A program made the position numbers and the translations under genes. 64,000 bases of DNA, taken from assembly GCF_004664715.2 (NCBI RefSeq), contig NC_051063.1, positions 109,812,829-109,876,828 on the forward strand, in the 5' to 3' direction. Positions 11,711 through 24,622 of the stretch are shown here, in pieces (positions within the stretch are counted from its first letter, which is position 1; the number at the start of each line of letters is the position of its first letter). The notes beneath the pieces are model-generated. The model had not been told where the DNA came from. It saw only the letters and a list, made by a program, of their open reading frames with translations, and ran no database searches. The stretch is from Peromyscus leucopus (taxonomy: Eukaryota; Chordata; Mammalia; Rodentia; Cricetidae).

Positions 11711-12230
11711 AAGAGCAAGTTCTCAGCACAAAGGGGATTAATTTGACCCAGGGGGACAGAGGGCAGGGAATAGGGGACTAAGACAGGAGATAGAGTAGAA
11801 AGGAGAAGGGAAAGTTAACAAGGGAGGGGAGCAGGTATATTTGTCCTGGGGTGGGGGCAAAGGACTGCCTCTGGGTAGAGGAGAGACAGACATGGCACAT
11901 AGGAAAATGGTAGTTTATCTACCATTATCTACTACAAGAGGAAAACCCCATGTTAGGAAGAGGTGTTTAATTTTAATTGGGCATGTTAATCAGGTGAGTA
12001 AAAGGGGATTTTGATTGCAGGACTTCAATACTTTGATAGCTGGACCTAGGTAGTCAGCCTCCGGAAGATGAAGCAGGCAAATAAAGGAATAGACCTTGGT
12101 GGCTAGCTTTAGAAATATAATCTAATGGTTTTTAGCAAAGCAAAGGGAGTGGGGGAGAAGGGCAAGGCCTGGCAAAGCCATGCCCTCCGGGTTCGAGCTG
12201 CCAGAGTCCCTTCAGTGCATGTCATTTGCA
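11711..12230 (+). repeat. Unclassified rodent repeat, probably LTR-type
   Basis: GA-rich segment with 'gacccagggggacagagggc', 'ggactgcctctgggtagagg', 'ggcatgttaatcaggtgagt', 'gatagctggacctaggtagt' and 'ccttggtggctagcttt'. I recognise this as repeated rodent sequence but cannot name the family. Strand is arbitrary. Confidence 0.4.
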
Positions 12231-13367
12231 TGAGATCACAGAACTGAACTGTTAATATCACCAGTAATAAATAACAGAGTATCTAGAACAATAATTCTGT
12301 ACAAATCTTACTACCTCCCCCCAACCAAGACAGTACCAAGTAAAATGACAATTGAACTTATTCTCTTGGAAAACATGTAAAAGAACAAAGTGTAGGTTGA
12401 AGAAAGTTGACTTGAATAGAATGTAGGTGTGAGGAGTAGATACTTCTTTTACCTAAAGGGTAGAGAATTACTCAAAAATCTGCTCCACATCTGTCTGCAA
12501 TGGATGCTACCTGGAGCATCTGATTGGAAAGATGCTGGTGGATGCTTCCTCACAGTGGATACAGGAGATGCTGCTGATCTGAATCATCTTGTGAGCCACA
12601 AGTTTATAAAAACAAAGGTATGTGAGGCAGGCTTTCTGTGTTCAGATATGGGAATCAAGGAAGAATGTTAAAATGAGGGTAGTCCTAAGGCCCATCACAC
12701 AGTAAGCACATAAAAGACAAAAGAAACTCTCACTGCTGGACAAGACACATAAGCCTTAAGACTAACTTTAAAAGTCCCAAGTGACTGTTGATTAAAAAGC
12801 CTGCTTTTTCCTAGGTCAAATGAACTGCAGCAGAAAATTCCCCAGTGACTGCATTCTCTAGCGAATAATAAAATGTCAACAAGAGAAAGCACCATTTGCA
12901 AACACCTACAGGTCTGAAGAACAGGGAGCCAGTTAAATAAACTGAATAGCAAGCTGGGGCTATTTAACTGGTGGCTCTTCCACTAAAAATGAATTAAAGA
13001 TTAGGTTGAATGATGAATTAAGGTTGGGTTTTCTTTAAATTTTGGACTGTATGGGGAGCCAAGGAAGCTGTGAATGAATGTGTAAAGATCTGATCAATAA
13101 GTGGACATTCTGAATGTCCAGAGCAGTCTGAATGTTGACAGTGTGTGTATGTGTAAATGTTTGGAAATGATTTATGAGTGTGCTAAAATCAGAAACTGCA
13201 GCTTCCTCCTCCCAAATGTTTGTCGCCTGAGACTTCTAGCCTAAAGAAGAGAACTTCCACCAAGACTAGCTCGTCTGTCCCTCTGTGCTGCACATAATAA
13301 ACATGCTGAGGTTCCAGGTTGTAATACTGAAGCTTCACCAGAGCAAGCATTGCCCATCTAACCCCAG

Positions 13368-13369
<2 letters not shown>
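12231..13369. other. No recognised element
   Basis: No SINE, LINE or LTR signature identified. Frames here are short and overlap each other. Confidence 0.4.

Positions 13370-13442
<73 letters not shown>
13370..13442. repeat. (TC)n microsatellite
   Basis: Uninterrupted TC dinucleotides, about 36 units. It generates the overlapping ER-repeat and LS-repeat open frames on the two strands. Confidence 0.98.
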
Positions 13443-13444
<2 letters not shown>

Positions 13445-13659
13445 TTCTTCATTTTCTCACCAACACAATCAGTTTTCCAAGTGTCAAACCATGCTGCATG
13501 CAACAGAACTGGGCTCAATATGGTGTTTGCAATTACAGTTTCAGCTTCCTCATGGATGATTTGTGAGCTGAAGAGTTCTGGAACTTTCTCTGTCTTTAGA
13601 CAGCAATGGTGAAGCCAGTAATTCCCACTGAAAACCTAGAGAGGTAATGGCTTTTTACT

Positions 13660-13930
13660 TGACTGGTTACTACAATGAAATATCATAATCTAGGCATTGT
13701 AAAGAAGAGAAACTTATTTCTCATAGTTTGGAAGGCTAGAAGTTCCAGGTCAAGGCGATGCATGATAGGTTCCTAATGAAAGCCCACTTCTGGCTTCCAG
13801 ACAATCACTTTCTCACTGTGTCCTCTCGTAGCCTGTCTTTGTATAAATGTGCAGGAAGGCCTTTCCCTTGTAATTCCTGTTCTTATACGGGTTCTAATCT
13901 CAGCTTGCCTGTTCCACCATGATGACTTTA
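13660..13930 (-). repeat. MaLR-type LTR fragment, antisense (old)
   Basis: Antisense MaLR words: 'ggttactacaatgaaatatc', 'gaaacttatttctcatagtt', 'ggaaggctagaagttccagg', 'tcactgtgtcctctc'. Diverged, so an older copy than the one at 20092. Confidence 0.5.
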
Positions 13931-14234
13931 TTTAACCCAATCCTGAGCTGCTAAGCTCTGCAGTGTCTGGCAACTGTGCTGTAAAATGCATTGATGGTGA
14001 GCACAGCTTCCCCCAAGCTCATTCACACTCTCACTTCTTTGGGGCTCTCTTCATGCAGACTGTATAAATGGGTTATTGAGGGTATAGATGGGTTATTGAG
14101 GTGTGGGGCACATAGACACTTGCCTAAGAACAGACAACTGAAGCGATTAGCAAAGCCAGGTGTAAATTGAAACCTACATGAGGATTTTAGCTTTTACTAA
14201 TGTGTCAGACCGATACCAACCTTAGAGTTTTGGA

Positions 14235-14400
14235 AATAATACTTGATGTAATTCTTCAATTCCTTGTTTTAGACAAGAGTAACCATACCTATCAATGGGA
14301 GAGGGAAACTGAGGCACAGAGGAGGTCAGGAAACATTCCTAAGTTATCACAGCATGTAAGTGAAGGAAAGTGGCTGGGTTCCTAAGTGTGCGTAACAGCA
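14235..14400 (-). repeat. MIR SINE, antisense
   Basis: The antisense MIR core 'gggaaactgaggcacagagg' is nearly perfect. It is followed by 'aagttatcacagcatgtaag' and 'ggctgggttcc', matching the rest of the antisense core. Confidence 0.85.
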
Positions 14401-15097
14401 TTGTGGTCTTCAATGCTCAGTGGTTTGGACCCTCAGCACCTGGGCCTAGTAATTAATTCAAGACATTTCCTGTAGTTTTTTTAAAATACTTTGTTCAGAA
14501 GAAATGCATGAATATGTAAGACTACAGTTTGCTAATTAGATGTGTGAATTGGTCACTTGTAACCTCTGTTGATCTAAGTATGCTTTCTATTCAGACAATA
14601 ATAATCATGGTGATTTGGTAACACTAATTATATTAAAAATAAATCTTTCTTATTATTTAGTGAGTTATTTTAAATATCAAATACTACAACTTTGTAAAAA
14701 TAGAAGTCTTAAATATACAAAAGTCAAATAAATGAGGAATTAGAAGCAAAGAAAAAAAAAAACCCCAAAGGAATAGGATTAAAAGTCATTTGTTCATATG
14801 TATCCCTTAATAATAAATAATTTTAAGTGAAATTTTACAGCAATGATGTGACATGGAAGGCCTGATTATATCTGTAGAAAAACCTGCTTATTAGTTGGCT
14901 TTTGGCTGGCTTCGGAGAACTTGAATTCCAGAAGTTTGTAAACTAATGGAGGCTGAATGAGAGCAACCTACACCATTTCTATAGTCACTTGGTTTAGGTA
15001 AACCAGTTCTTTCCTTTTGCACATCTAGAATTTGGGTCTGCCACTACACGACCACTATGAATGAAGCCACAGCTACTAAAACACTAATGTATGTGTG
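14401..15097. other. No recognised element
   Basis: AT-rich; an A-run lies at 14752-14761. Nothing identified. Confidence 0.4.
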
Positions 15098-15190
15098 TGG
15101 GCTAGCGATAGAGCTGAGTGCTAGAGTGCTTGCCTTGCAAATTTGAGACACTAGATTCTATCTTCATCTTCAGATTGAACAAATGAAAGG
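15098..15190 (+). repeat. ID-type SINE (tRNA-Ala/BC1-related), diverged
   Basis: 'gggctagcgatagagctgag' and 'gctagagtgcttgccttgca' match the ID head, which carries the A box of a tRNA-derived pol III promoter. The 3' A-rich tail is weak. Confidence 0.6.
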
Positions 15191-15986
15191 TCTAAAGAAC
15201 TTCCTTGTGGTCAACATATAAAATGTGCCATGACTCAGTGTTGGACACAGTCTCAATGTTGACTCTAGAATTATTTCTTGTGAGATCCCATTGGCAGAGA
15301 ACTCAAGAGACATGTCCTACTTTTCACAGACTTCACAGAGCTTTGGAGGTCACTGATTATAATCTGTCCCCTTCCTTTGGAACAAATTATAGCTTAATAA
15401 AATTAGTGGTAGTAGTGGTAAACTCTGACATGGCTACTCTAGACCCTGCATATTATTAAATATCACATATGAAACTAGTTTGCTTATTCCCACAATACTA
15501 TATCACTGTGGTTAGCATGTACATTTAATGAATAGAAAATTGGAAACCAAGCAGTCATGTAACTTGCCCAGGGTCAAATCTTCCTGAGGTTTATGCTGAT
15601 GGCTCTTAGGAATTAATGCCACATTTCTATTCTGTTTATACAAAGATGAGAGAAATTTCTCCTGTGAGTCTCTCTACGTGACACTGATATTACAAATTAG
15701 ATTTGGAAATATCCTGCAAGTAAATGTAGTAGCCAGTTTTACTTGAGTCTTTGTTTTGATACCCTGGTTGAAGTCAGTGTTCATCTGGCCACTTATCACA
15801 CAGTTCAGTGGAAAATAGAGAACACAGATCTAGTTCCCTTGTTTTCACATCTTCTATCATTACTCTCATCATTAAACATTACTGCAGAAAAAGCTCAAAC
15901 CTCCTTGTACGGTTTAAATTTGCTTTTCACAATAATTTTAAAAGTTACCTCAACAACTGCCCAGGCAGAGGACAGCAACATGCTAT
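15191..15986. other. No recognised element
   Basis: A short piece at 15540-15600 ('gtaacttgcccagggtcaaa') could be a remnant of an antisense MIR, too short to call. The rest is unassigned. Confidence 0.35.
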
Positions 15987-16200
15987 TGTATTACTTTTTT
16001 GAGACATGTTTCCTATGTAGTCTAAGCCTAGAGCTTACTATGTAAATGCAGTTATCCTTGAACTTGTGATCCTCCTGCCTGGACTTCTGGTGTCTAGTAC
16101 AGGCATGTGTCATCATGCCCAGTTGTTTACATTGCTGGGGAATCAGACCTAGGGTTTTTCTATTCCAGATAAGCACTCAATCAATTCTGACCAGATATCC
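15987..16200 (-). repeat. B4 SINE, antisense
   Basis: The antisense B1-like half ('gagacatgtttcctatgtag', 'gatcctcctgcctggac', 'ggcatgtgtcatcatgccca') comes first. The antisense ID-like half ('ttgctggggaatcagaccta', 'gataagcactcaatcaa') follows. That order is the B4 architecture (ID head fused to a B1 body). Confidence 0.75.
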
Positions 16201-16383
16201 CACATTTTTGAGAATTTATCTAAATGTTTGATAAGGAAATTTCTTACCAGGATCTTTCATCGACTAGAGATATCTGGAATTGGAAATATAAAATGATTCT
16301 GGATTGTGTTTGTACCAGGAGCCTTGCCTTCGACCCGTGTCAGAGAGCATCGTGAATGAATAATTTAATATTAAGATAGAACC

Positions 16384-16600
16384 GGGACCTAGCAGATAGC
16401 TTAGCTTTATTGGTTGAACTGTTCCCCTTGACAACACAAGGCCCATGTCTGACCCTCAGGACCTATGTACAAGTAACACCTGGCACATGCTTATAATTCC
16501 AGGACAGGAGATTTATAGAGAAATAGCTCTATGCATGTGAAGGCCTGTCACTGACTAGCTTACTTAGTGAATTCAAGGGCAGAGAGAGTCCCTACTATTT
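16384..16600 (+). repeat. RSINE1 (B4-family SINE), diverged
   Basis: 'agcagatagcttagc', 'ctgaccctcaggacc', 'acctggcacatgcttataat', 'tccaggacaggag' and 'ggcagagagagtccct' follow the RSINE1 order of tRNA-like head, B1-like middle and unique tail. Confidence 0.6.
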
Positions 16601-17454
16601 ACTGATATTAGACAAATCTGCCCATTAATACTTCATAGATTCTTAGAAAGAACAGATAATATTTGAAGGCTTAAGCAACACTATTTCTTGAGGGACATCA
16701 TACTTCTCTTGGTATTTAATTTTTTAACCTTAATTGGCTACCTCCAATAGCTGCTCTGTAGCCTCTGAATTTACAGGAGCAAATGATTGACATTTCTGTT
16801 ATGTTTCTGTCATGGAAAAAGCAAACACCAGAGAGCACATTTGTTGCTGGACTCTACTTGCTGAAGGTTCAACACAATGCAGGGGACTATCCTCTTGCCT
16901 CTGGCCATGCTGTGAAGTATCCCTCAGCCTTAATTAATAGGGAGTATCACCAGGCAGGTGTCCCTTTTTACACGCTGTGAGCAAACCCAGTAGGCAATAT
17001 AAAGCCAGCCTGACCTTGGGTAACAAACAAGCTGTCAGTGCATACCAGCTCTTCAAGGTTAGCTTTTCCAGCACTAACAAAACCAGCTACCAGAATATGT
17101 TGATTTGGTGGGATATTGCTATCTGCATAGCATTTTACAGCATGGAGATGGAATTAGCAGTCCTAGTTAGAACATTTACAGACAACTCCAGCATCGGGTA
17201 CCATCAGAAGATATCTTCTATCTTTCTACTCCTAGGAACTATATGTACAAAGGGAGAAAAGAAAGAAAAGGAAAGAAGGGAGAAGGAGGAAAGGGTAGTA
17301 GCAGCTACAGATGATCACTCTCAAGCCATAGGCCCCATTTATAACTATCTTCCAATATTCAGGACCTAAATAGCTCACTGTCATATTCAGAAATATCAAT
17401 AGTTTTGCTAAGTTTCTTAACTCATTAATTTTGGTGGAAATATATTAGCAATTT
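16601..17454. other. No recognised element
   Basis: Contains the longest open frame in the window (130 codons, 16977-17369, non-ATG start). It ends in a K/E-rich stretch encoded by a purine-rich tract and shows no domain; it is judged noncoding. Confidence 0.45.
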
Positions 17455-17570
17455 TTTCCCCTTTTGAGTGAAGCCAATACCGTATTGCCAAGCTGGCCAT
17501 GAACTTAGATCAGACTCAAGCAACCCTAATTTAGGCTTTCTTGTATCTGGGACTATTGTGTCCAGCTTCT
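17455..17570 (-). repeat. Old B1/proto-B1-like SINE, antisense
   Basis: 'gtattgccaagctggccatg', 'aacttagatcagactcaagc' and 'tatctgggactattgtgtcc' resemble an antisense 7SL-derived monomer. Strongly diverged. Confidence 0.45.
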
Positions 17571-17801
17571 ACGAGGGAGAATATGCCATGTTAATCTTTG
17601 TTGGGCCCCATAAGGCCCGGGCATGAGGCCCAGTATAACTTCCAAAGCCTAGCTCGAGTTTGGTGACCTGTCTTTGGACACGACTTTGGCATGTGAGTGA
17701 CTCAGCTCTAAGTGACCTAGAATTGCCTCTGCCTAGTAACTGCTGAGATGGCATCATCTCATTGGCCCGCTATCCTCGCCCCATCCCTTGTCACCCCAAC
17801 C

Positions 17802-17808
17802 TATATAA
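17802..17808 (+). promoter_or_regulatory. LTR TATA box
   Basis: 'tatataa' within the solo LTR, preceded by a C-rich U3 stretch. Confidence 0.6.
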
Positions 17809-17823
17809 GTCTACTCCTGATGC

Positions 17824-17829
17824 AATAAA
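17824..17829 (+). promoter_or_regulatory. LTR poly(A) signal
   Basis: AATAAA about 20 bp after the TATA box in the solo LTR. Confidence 0.55.
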
Positions 17830-17990
17830 ATGAGTTCTTGCTTTGACAAGACTCCCAGCTCAGTGTGCTTCTCTCTGGTGGACAGAGGAGGTCTGGGCCA
17901 TTGACACTCACCATCCCACTCAGCCCCAGTTAGAGACCGGCTGGACAGGTCCTGCCCCCGCCCTACCTGTCTGTCAGCCTGACAAATCAT

Positions 17991-19179
17991 TCTATAGGTG
18001 CATAGAATGGACTCAGAGAAACAAAAGGGTCAGCTACAGCTGATCTTATTAACTTAGACACTAAGCACCATTTGCAGAAATAATTAATTAATTAACTGAC
18101 TAGGGTAGATATGGAACTTGTTTGGACTGTGCTGGGAATTTAGAATGGTCAGTTATGCATTATTTTCCTGTATGCTAGCATTGACTTGGCACTAAATGTT
18201 GAGCGAAGTGGTGCTTATCCCCTTACTAGAGATTACAATCAGAGGTAGGGAGCCTCCCAGTTTAGACCACCATTTTATAGATGCTCTACTTTCATGAAAA
18301 ACTGAGAACCCTGTCTTCAACTCAGATAATTCAGTACACACTTCTCCATTCACATCCGAATGTACAACAGATATCTATATGTAGTTATTTAGGGAATGTG
18401 ACCTCACATTCAAAGCCTGTCCATCTCTTCCCGAAGTTTAAGGAATGCATCTTTATGGAGGATGGCCCTGGCTGCATGCGAAGGATAGTGGTCCTTTAGC
18501 TGTGCTGGACACTAAAAGCCATCTCTATTTAGTCAAAAAAGAAATAGAGAGGACGTGTACTACTGGGATTAGTCTGTTTTCCTCCAGATGATTTGTATGC
18601 ACTGCACTGCGATTTAGTTTGAAGTGAGCCATACTGAATGACAAATGCCAAAAGGAAAACAAAACAAAACAAAACAAAAAAAACCCAGCTATTCAGAAAA
18701 CTGACATAAGAATATCCTCTATGAGAATACTGTTGAAGAGATAGTTCATCACATTGTACCCTGACCTGCATTTTCTCTGATCCCCTTCCCAGGAGCAAAG
18801 TGTGAAGTACCTCTGGCCATCAGCATCCTCTCTGAATAAGGGACTACATACCTTACATGTGGCAGCATAGTGGCTAAATTCAAGAAGCCCCACAGGATCC
18901 ATCTTTATCTATCAGTGCTAGAAAAGGCTTAGTATTTCCGTTGTAATCATCATTTCCCTTCTACTTCTCTGTGTTCTATGTGGCTTTTATTGATAGCTGC
19001 TTTTTTTTTTTTAAGAAATATGGATTTAATGAATACTACAATGAGATGGGGAATAAAACATCATATAAATAGTTACCATTAATGATGTTTGAGTAAAGCC
19101 ATTATCAGCTGACCAGATTCAGACTTACTAGAATAACCATTCTCTTCCTCTTGCACTCCCTGTTTTCCCACCTGATTCT
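17991..19179. other. No recognised element
   Basis: An A-rich (CAAAA)n stretch at 18657-18684 and a T-run at 19002-19013. Otherwise unassigned. Confidence 0.45.
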
Positions 19180-20086
<907 letters not shown>

Positions 20087-20091
20087 GTAAG

Positions 20092-20451
20092 TGTGGTGGT
20101 TTGACTAAGAAATTGCCCCGCAGGCTCATATATTTGAATGCTTAGTCACCAGGCGATGGCAATATTTGAAAGGATTAACAGGATTAGGATGTGTGGCCTT
20201 GTTGGTGGAAGTATGTCATTGGGGGTAGGCTTTAGGGTTCCAAAGCCCATGACAAGCCCTGAGTCTCACCTACAGATCAGGATGTAGCTCTCAGCTCGAG
20301 AGCCTGCATGCATGCTGCCATGCTCCCCACCATGATGATAATGGGCTAAACTTCTGAAACTGTAAGAAAGAACCCAATTAAATGCTTTCTCTTATAACAA
20401 TTGCCTAGGCCATAGTGTCTCTTCACAGCAAACAGAACAGTGACCAAGACA
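20092..20451 (+). mobile_element. MaLR-like LTR, 360 bp, with 5-bp TSD
   Basis: Begins TGTGGTGGTTTGACTAAG and ends CAGTGACCAAGACA. The flanks 'gtaag' (20087-20091 and 20452-20456) are a perfect 5-bp TSD, as expected for ERVL/MaLR. Internal MaLR landmarks: 'tgtggccttgttggtgga', 'ccatgctccccaccatgatg', 'ctgaaactgtaagaaag', 'aattaaatgctttctcttat'. Confidence 0.85.
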
Positions 20452-20456
20452 GTAAG

Positions 20457-22303
20457 GTTCCCAAAAACTAATGCTTGCAAGGCCCAAGATTCTTTGCAGA
20501 CACAGTAGAGGTGCAGTAAGTGGCAGCTATTGGAGAACCATGCACCAGCACAGCTTGAGGCCCTGAGACTCCAGTGCCTTGAAATCACAGGTTACAGAAA
20601 GAAGTGTCCTAAGGTCTTCAGGGTAGCATAGTTACTGGCTTAGAGGATGCATGATATGGTCTTGTAAGAATACAGAACAGTGGCACATGACCTCTTGCCT
20701 CAGAACAGCTCCCTTTGAAGCTATGAGAGTAGCACAGTGACTTGAGACAGTCAAGGATCTTGACTTGCCTTGCCCTACAATGTAATGTTATCCTTATGTC
20801 GCAGTGAGGTTACCATCTGCCTACAAAAATTAAAAAGTGAAGAAATAAAAGGCAGGGAAAATTAAAAAATCAAAACCTTTATGCAGATACATGAAAAAAA
20901 AACTATTAAAAAAAAGAAGTGCCCCACACTTCATGTTTCTTTTTACCAGCCCAGTCCTAAATCTCTTCCAATTTGGGGAAAGACAAAAGAACTTGCTTGA
21001 TGGGTCTCAGGTAAAAGGCATCAGAAGGAGAGGTGAGGCAATGTGAGAGGATGCACCGTTCAAGAGTAGAGTGAAAAGTTGGCCTGGATCTCCCATGGGC
21101 AAGACTGATTCAGTGATCTGTGCTGGGGCACTCTGGTTGCATCATTGCATCTGGCTGAGTCACTGCATCTGACCTGCAATTTTCTATAGCTTCTGAGTTA
21201 CTGAGAGAGATTCAGGACAGATTGAAATGGAAAATCATGGGACAAGAAAATGCACATCTGGAAGTCAAAGTGCAGCTGGTTCCTTCTGAGGTTCACAGAA
21301 GGACATCACAGTATCCTCAGTAAGGCCAATTCCAGGAGCCTTGAGGGTGCCTGGATGCTTCCCAGTGCTGAGTCCTGCATCTCCTTCACCAGCCGTCCAG
21401 GGGCTTGCAATAGGAACACCTATATTAGAGCAAAGAGGCAACATACTTCAACAGGGAATGGAGTCCTCCTTAAGGACACTGTGCCGGCAGTAGCACAGTC
21501 CCTCTGCAACTCGTCACCAATTCTAGGGAGGAGTAGGAATAGCCCCAAGGAAGGAGAAAAGCAGAATATGATGAATGTATATATCTGATAGACCAAGAAA
21601 TCACGACATGAACCTAAATTTATCTGAAAGTGACCAGATTTGGTTCCTTTGTCTGACTTAGAAAACTTGGGAGTCAAACAATACTGCAGTACACTGTAGG
21701 AAAACATATATTTTGACTCAAAACAACTGTATCTGTTAAGTTCATACTACATCTACTACTATTTAGTATTTGCCTTTTACTTATTCCCCTAGGAAGTCAG
21801 CAGGTCAGGGGAAAAACCAACATAATTTTTCAGGCAATAAGCACGTTCGCCTACTATACTGTGATGCTTCAACACCATGCTTAAGGCCCATGGTGCTGTG
21901 GCTGCTGAGTTTCTTAAATATCCCTGGCATCTATTTTGGAATGAAATGACTAATGGTTATGAAGATGACTCATAGGAGCACATGATAGACAGGAAGTCCA
22001 TTTTAACCAGCCTGAGCTATTTCAAACTTTACTGTGTTGCAGTACCCCATTTTGATGAGAAGAGGAAATTATGTTCATAGGTGCAAGAAATACATGGCTT
22101 TGTTCGGGCTAAGGCATTCACAAGTCCTGGCTCAGGAGCTATGTCCTTAAAATATAATTCCTTATAAAACTATTTTTTTTAACATCCTGTGAGATTGGGG
22201 AGAGAGAGGGGGCAAGGATAGGATGAATGTGCCTTACAATGCATATACATAAATCTGAGAGTGTAGCGTCTTAAATCATCAAGTACTTCTGAAAAATACT
22301 CCT
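20457..22303. other. No recognised element
   Basis: A-rich runs near 20824-20918. The 112-codon frame at 21250-21588 overlaps a 95-codon frame on the other strand and has no domain. Confidence 0.4.
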
Positions 22304-22360
22304 GCAAAAACAAACAAACAAACTAACTAACTAACTAACCAACTAACAAACAAACAAAAC
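22304..22360. repeat. (CAAA/CTAA)n simple repeat
   Basis: An imperfect tetranucleotide array mixing CAAA and CTAA units. Confidence 0.92.
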
Positions 22361-22610
22361 TCCCTGCCCCTTTCTGTGACTTTCTTTGAACTCAGGTTCC
22401 TGTTTCCTTCAGTTCTGTTCTATATCCATGATGCACAGAAGCCTCTTGGGGGATAGAGTAGAGTTCTGTAAACACGCCATTCAAATGCATCTGCAACATT
22501 ACAGCCCTTGGGAATTTTTTTTTTTTCAAAATTAAAACAAGATCTGCTCTTCTGAATTTTCATGCCCAGAATGTTCGAGTGCTAACATAATTAAAAAGTT
22601 TGCCAGAAGG

Positions 22611-22612
<2 letters not shown>

Positions 22613-22660
<48 letters not shown>
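22613..22660. repeat. (GA)n microsatellite
   Basis: About 24 GA units, followed by 'cacatgtgtg'. Confidence 0.97.
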
Positions 22661-22661
<1 letters not shown>

Positions 22662-24126
22662 ACATGTGTGCTATAAAAGACTAGTCTGTCACAATAAAAG
22701 ACTTACATATTTATGTGCAAATAAATTTACAAGCATCTACTTCATATAACATGTTTTATTTTATATTTGTACCTACAACCAACTTTTCTTATGCCAAGAA
22801 AATGTCACTAAATGCTTTATTTTGTCAAGAATTATTTCTTTTACATCTTTCGGTAACTATAATATTTACAGATCTTGATATAATGAAAGCCCAGAGAAGT
22901 TGTTGAGTTTTTAAACATAGATATGGATTCTGAGATTCACAGAAATTAAATGACCCTCTGAAGACATCATGTGTTATAGACTCTCTGCTAAGGACCTTCA
23001 GACCATCAACTATAGAAACTGTGAAAAAGCCTGGCAAAAGAAACTTCCCATAGGAGGTTATATCACATATTGCTCTCACATGCACAGAATTAAGATGCAT
23101 ATTCACCTGCATGTGAAAACTCCCAACTTACAAAGGACTTCTGCGTATAGAGTTATGAGCTGATTTGAAAAATGGGACTTATAATTTCCCAAAGCTGGAA
23201 AGGCTGAATCCATCTCCCACATAAACAAATCCCCGTAGGGTAAAGTCATATCATCACAGCTTTCTACAGCAAGAAAATACAACTATGTATCAAGTCAAAG
23301 GAGAGAGACATCATATGTCCAAGCATGCTTGCCTTTTTCTCCAAGTAAAAAAGGCTCCTTCTGTATGTTTATCACTTTCTTTGCCTTTGACACTGCATAA
23401 AATATTTGGTTAATAGTTCCTTCACAGTCTGTTAGGCTCTGCTCCTAACACGCTGCACCACAGCATAGCCTATGTTCTGCCAGAAAAAGTTTTAAAAATA
23501 GCCTGACACAAGCTGATTGGCATAAAACCAAACACTTTCAGGCTCATCTGCCATCATGGTATATCTCTGTGGCCCACTATATTTTAATAGCCTATTACTT
23601 AGCACTGCAGATCATAAACAGCTAGTTGTTTTTATGTTTATCAACTGGACTCTTGGCATGAATTCTTAAGGTGATTGGACATTGTAGACAGTGAAGTATT
23701 GGTTGATCAAATGGATAAACAACATAAATGGCATTAAATACTTGTTAATAAGTGAGAAAACTATATTGAAGTACCTTGGGAAGTCAGTGATTAAGTATTT
23801 GACCACCTGGTAATACCAGTAGAGAAAAAAGCATAAATATTAGTTAGTATGAATGTACAGACTGAATTCCTTACATAAATTACACAAACTACTTCCTCCC
23901 CTACTATACCTGCTTCCAGGATGCAGAGTATTCATCTGGGTGCAGGGCTCCCAAAAATGACTGATAAAGTGGGTTTTGGTATCTACATCGGGTTTGAAAA
24001 TGAAGAGAAGATTTGGAGTCTATACAGGAAAGAAAAAAACACATCCACTGTGAAGATTCTGTGTTTATTTCTACTTTAGATGACAAGGATCCTAGAAAAG
24101 ACTTGATCCTTCCCCATACCTTAGGG
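22661..24126. other. No recognised element
   Basis: AT-rich; nothing identified. Confidence 0.4.
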
Positions 24127-24274
24127 CCATGGTTCTCAACCTTCCTAATGCTGTGACCCTTTGATACAGTTCCTTGTTTTGTGGTGACTCCCCAAACATA
24201 AAATTATCTTGTTGCTACTTCATAGCGGTAATTTGCTACTGTTATGAATTGTGTGACCCTGTTGTGAACCACTA
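24127..24274 (+). mobile_element. hAT-type DNA transposon (URR1-like), deleted
   Basis: Left end 'catggttctcaaccttccta' and right end 'gtgaaccacta' are the degenerate hAT terminal inverted repeats. The body ('atgctgtgaccctttgatac', 'tgttgctacttcatagcggt') matches a short rodent nonautonomous hAT. The right half is shortened. The related copy at 53644 is in the opposite orientation. Confidence 0.75.
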
Positions 24275-24616
24275 GGGGAAGTAAGAGATGAATGTAAGGT
24301 CAAGTGGATGAATGTAAGGTCAGGTTGAATGTGCCTCCGTAGCAGAGTTGTTAGGTGACCTTAGTCAAGTGTGATTTAAAGGTAAACTGCACTTCAGTTT
24401 GGACCAGAGCAGCTCCTATTTAAACCAAATTCTACTCCTCTTAATTTGGTCTCTCTGATTATTCCTGTGTTCACTGGTCTTAAGATTCATGACATCGTGC
24501 TTTAGTTCTGCCGTCTGTCTATACCCATCCATGATGGCTGGGCATCCTCCTTAGTAAAGGAGATACAGAGAGAGTCCAAAGTATAAAGACACTTAAAAGG
24601 GAGCTCAAATAGAAAA
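24275..24616. other. Unassigned spacer with a small duplication
   Basis: A near-duplicate of 'gatgaatgtaaggtca' occurs twice at about 24287-24322. Otherwise nothing identified. Confidence 0.5.
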
Positions 24617-24622
24617 GATAGT

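Larger units (their letters stand above)
17599..17984 (+). mobile_element. Solo ERV LTR, 386 bp, class-II-like
   Basis: Begins TGTTGGGCCCCA and ends GCCTGACA. Flanks are aatctt (17593-17598) and aatcat (17985-17990), a 6-bp TSD with one mismatch. A 6-bp TSD suits ERVK-type elements. A TATA box and a poly(A) signal sit in the expected order. No gag or pol sequence is adjacent, so it is a solo LTR left by recombination between two LTRs (inference). Confidence 0.75.

Noticed and set aside
13189..13566. Opposed frames with long ER and LS repeats.
   Set aside because: Direct translation of the (TC)n microsatellite at 13370-13442.
15098..15190. A tRNA-like A-box sequence considered as a tRNA gene.
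   Set aside because: It is the head of an ID-type SINE. No cloverleaf with intact stems follows. The same applies to the B2/B3/B4 heads elsewhere.
16977..17369. Longest open frame in the window (130 codons, plus strand).
   Set aside because: Non-ATG start, no signal peptide or domain, K/E-rich end from a purine tract, and no splice or promoter context. This length is expected by chance in 64 kb of noncoding DNA.
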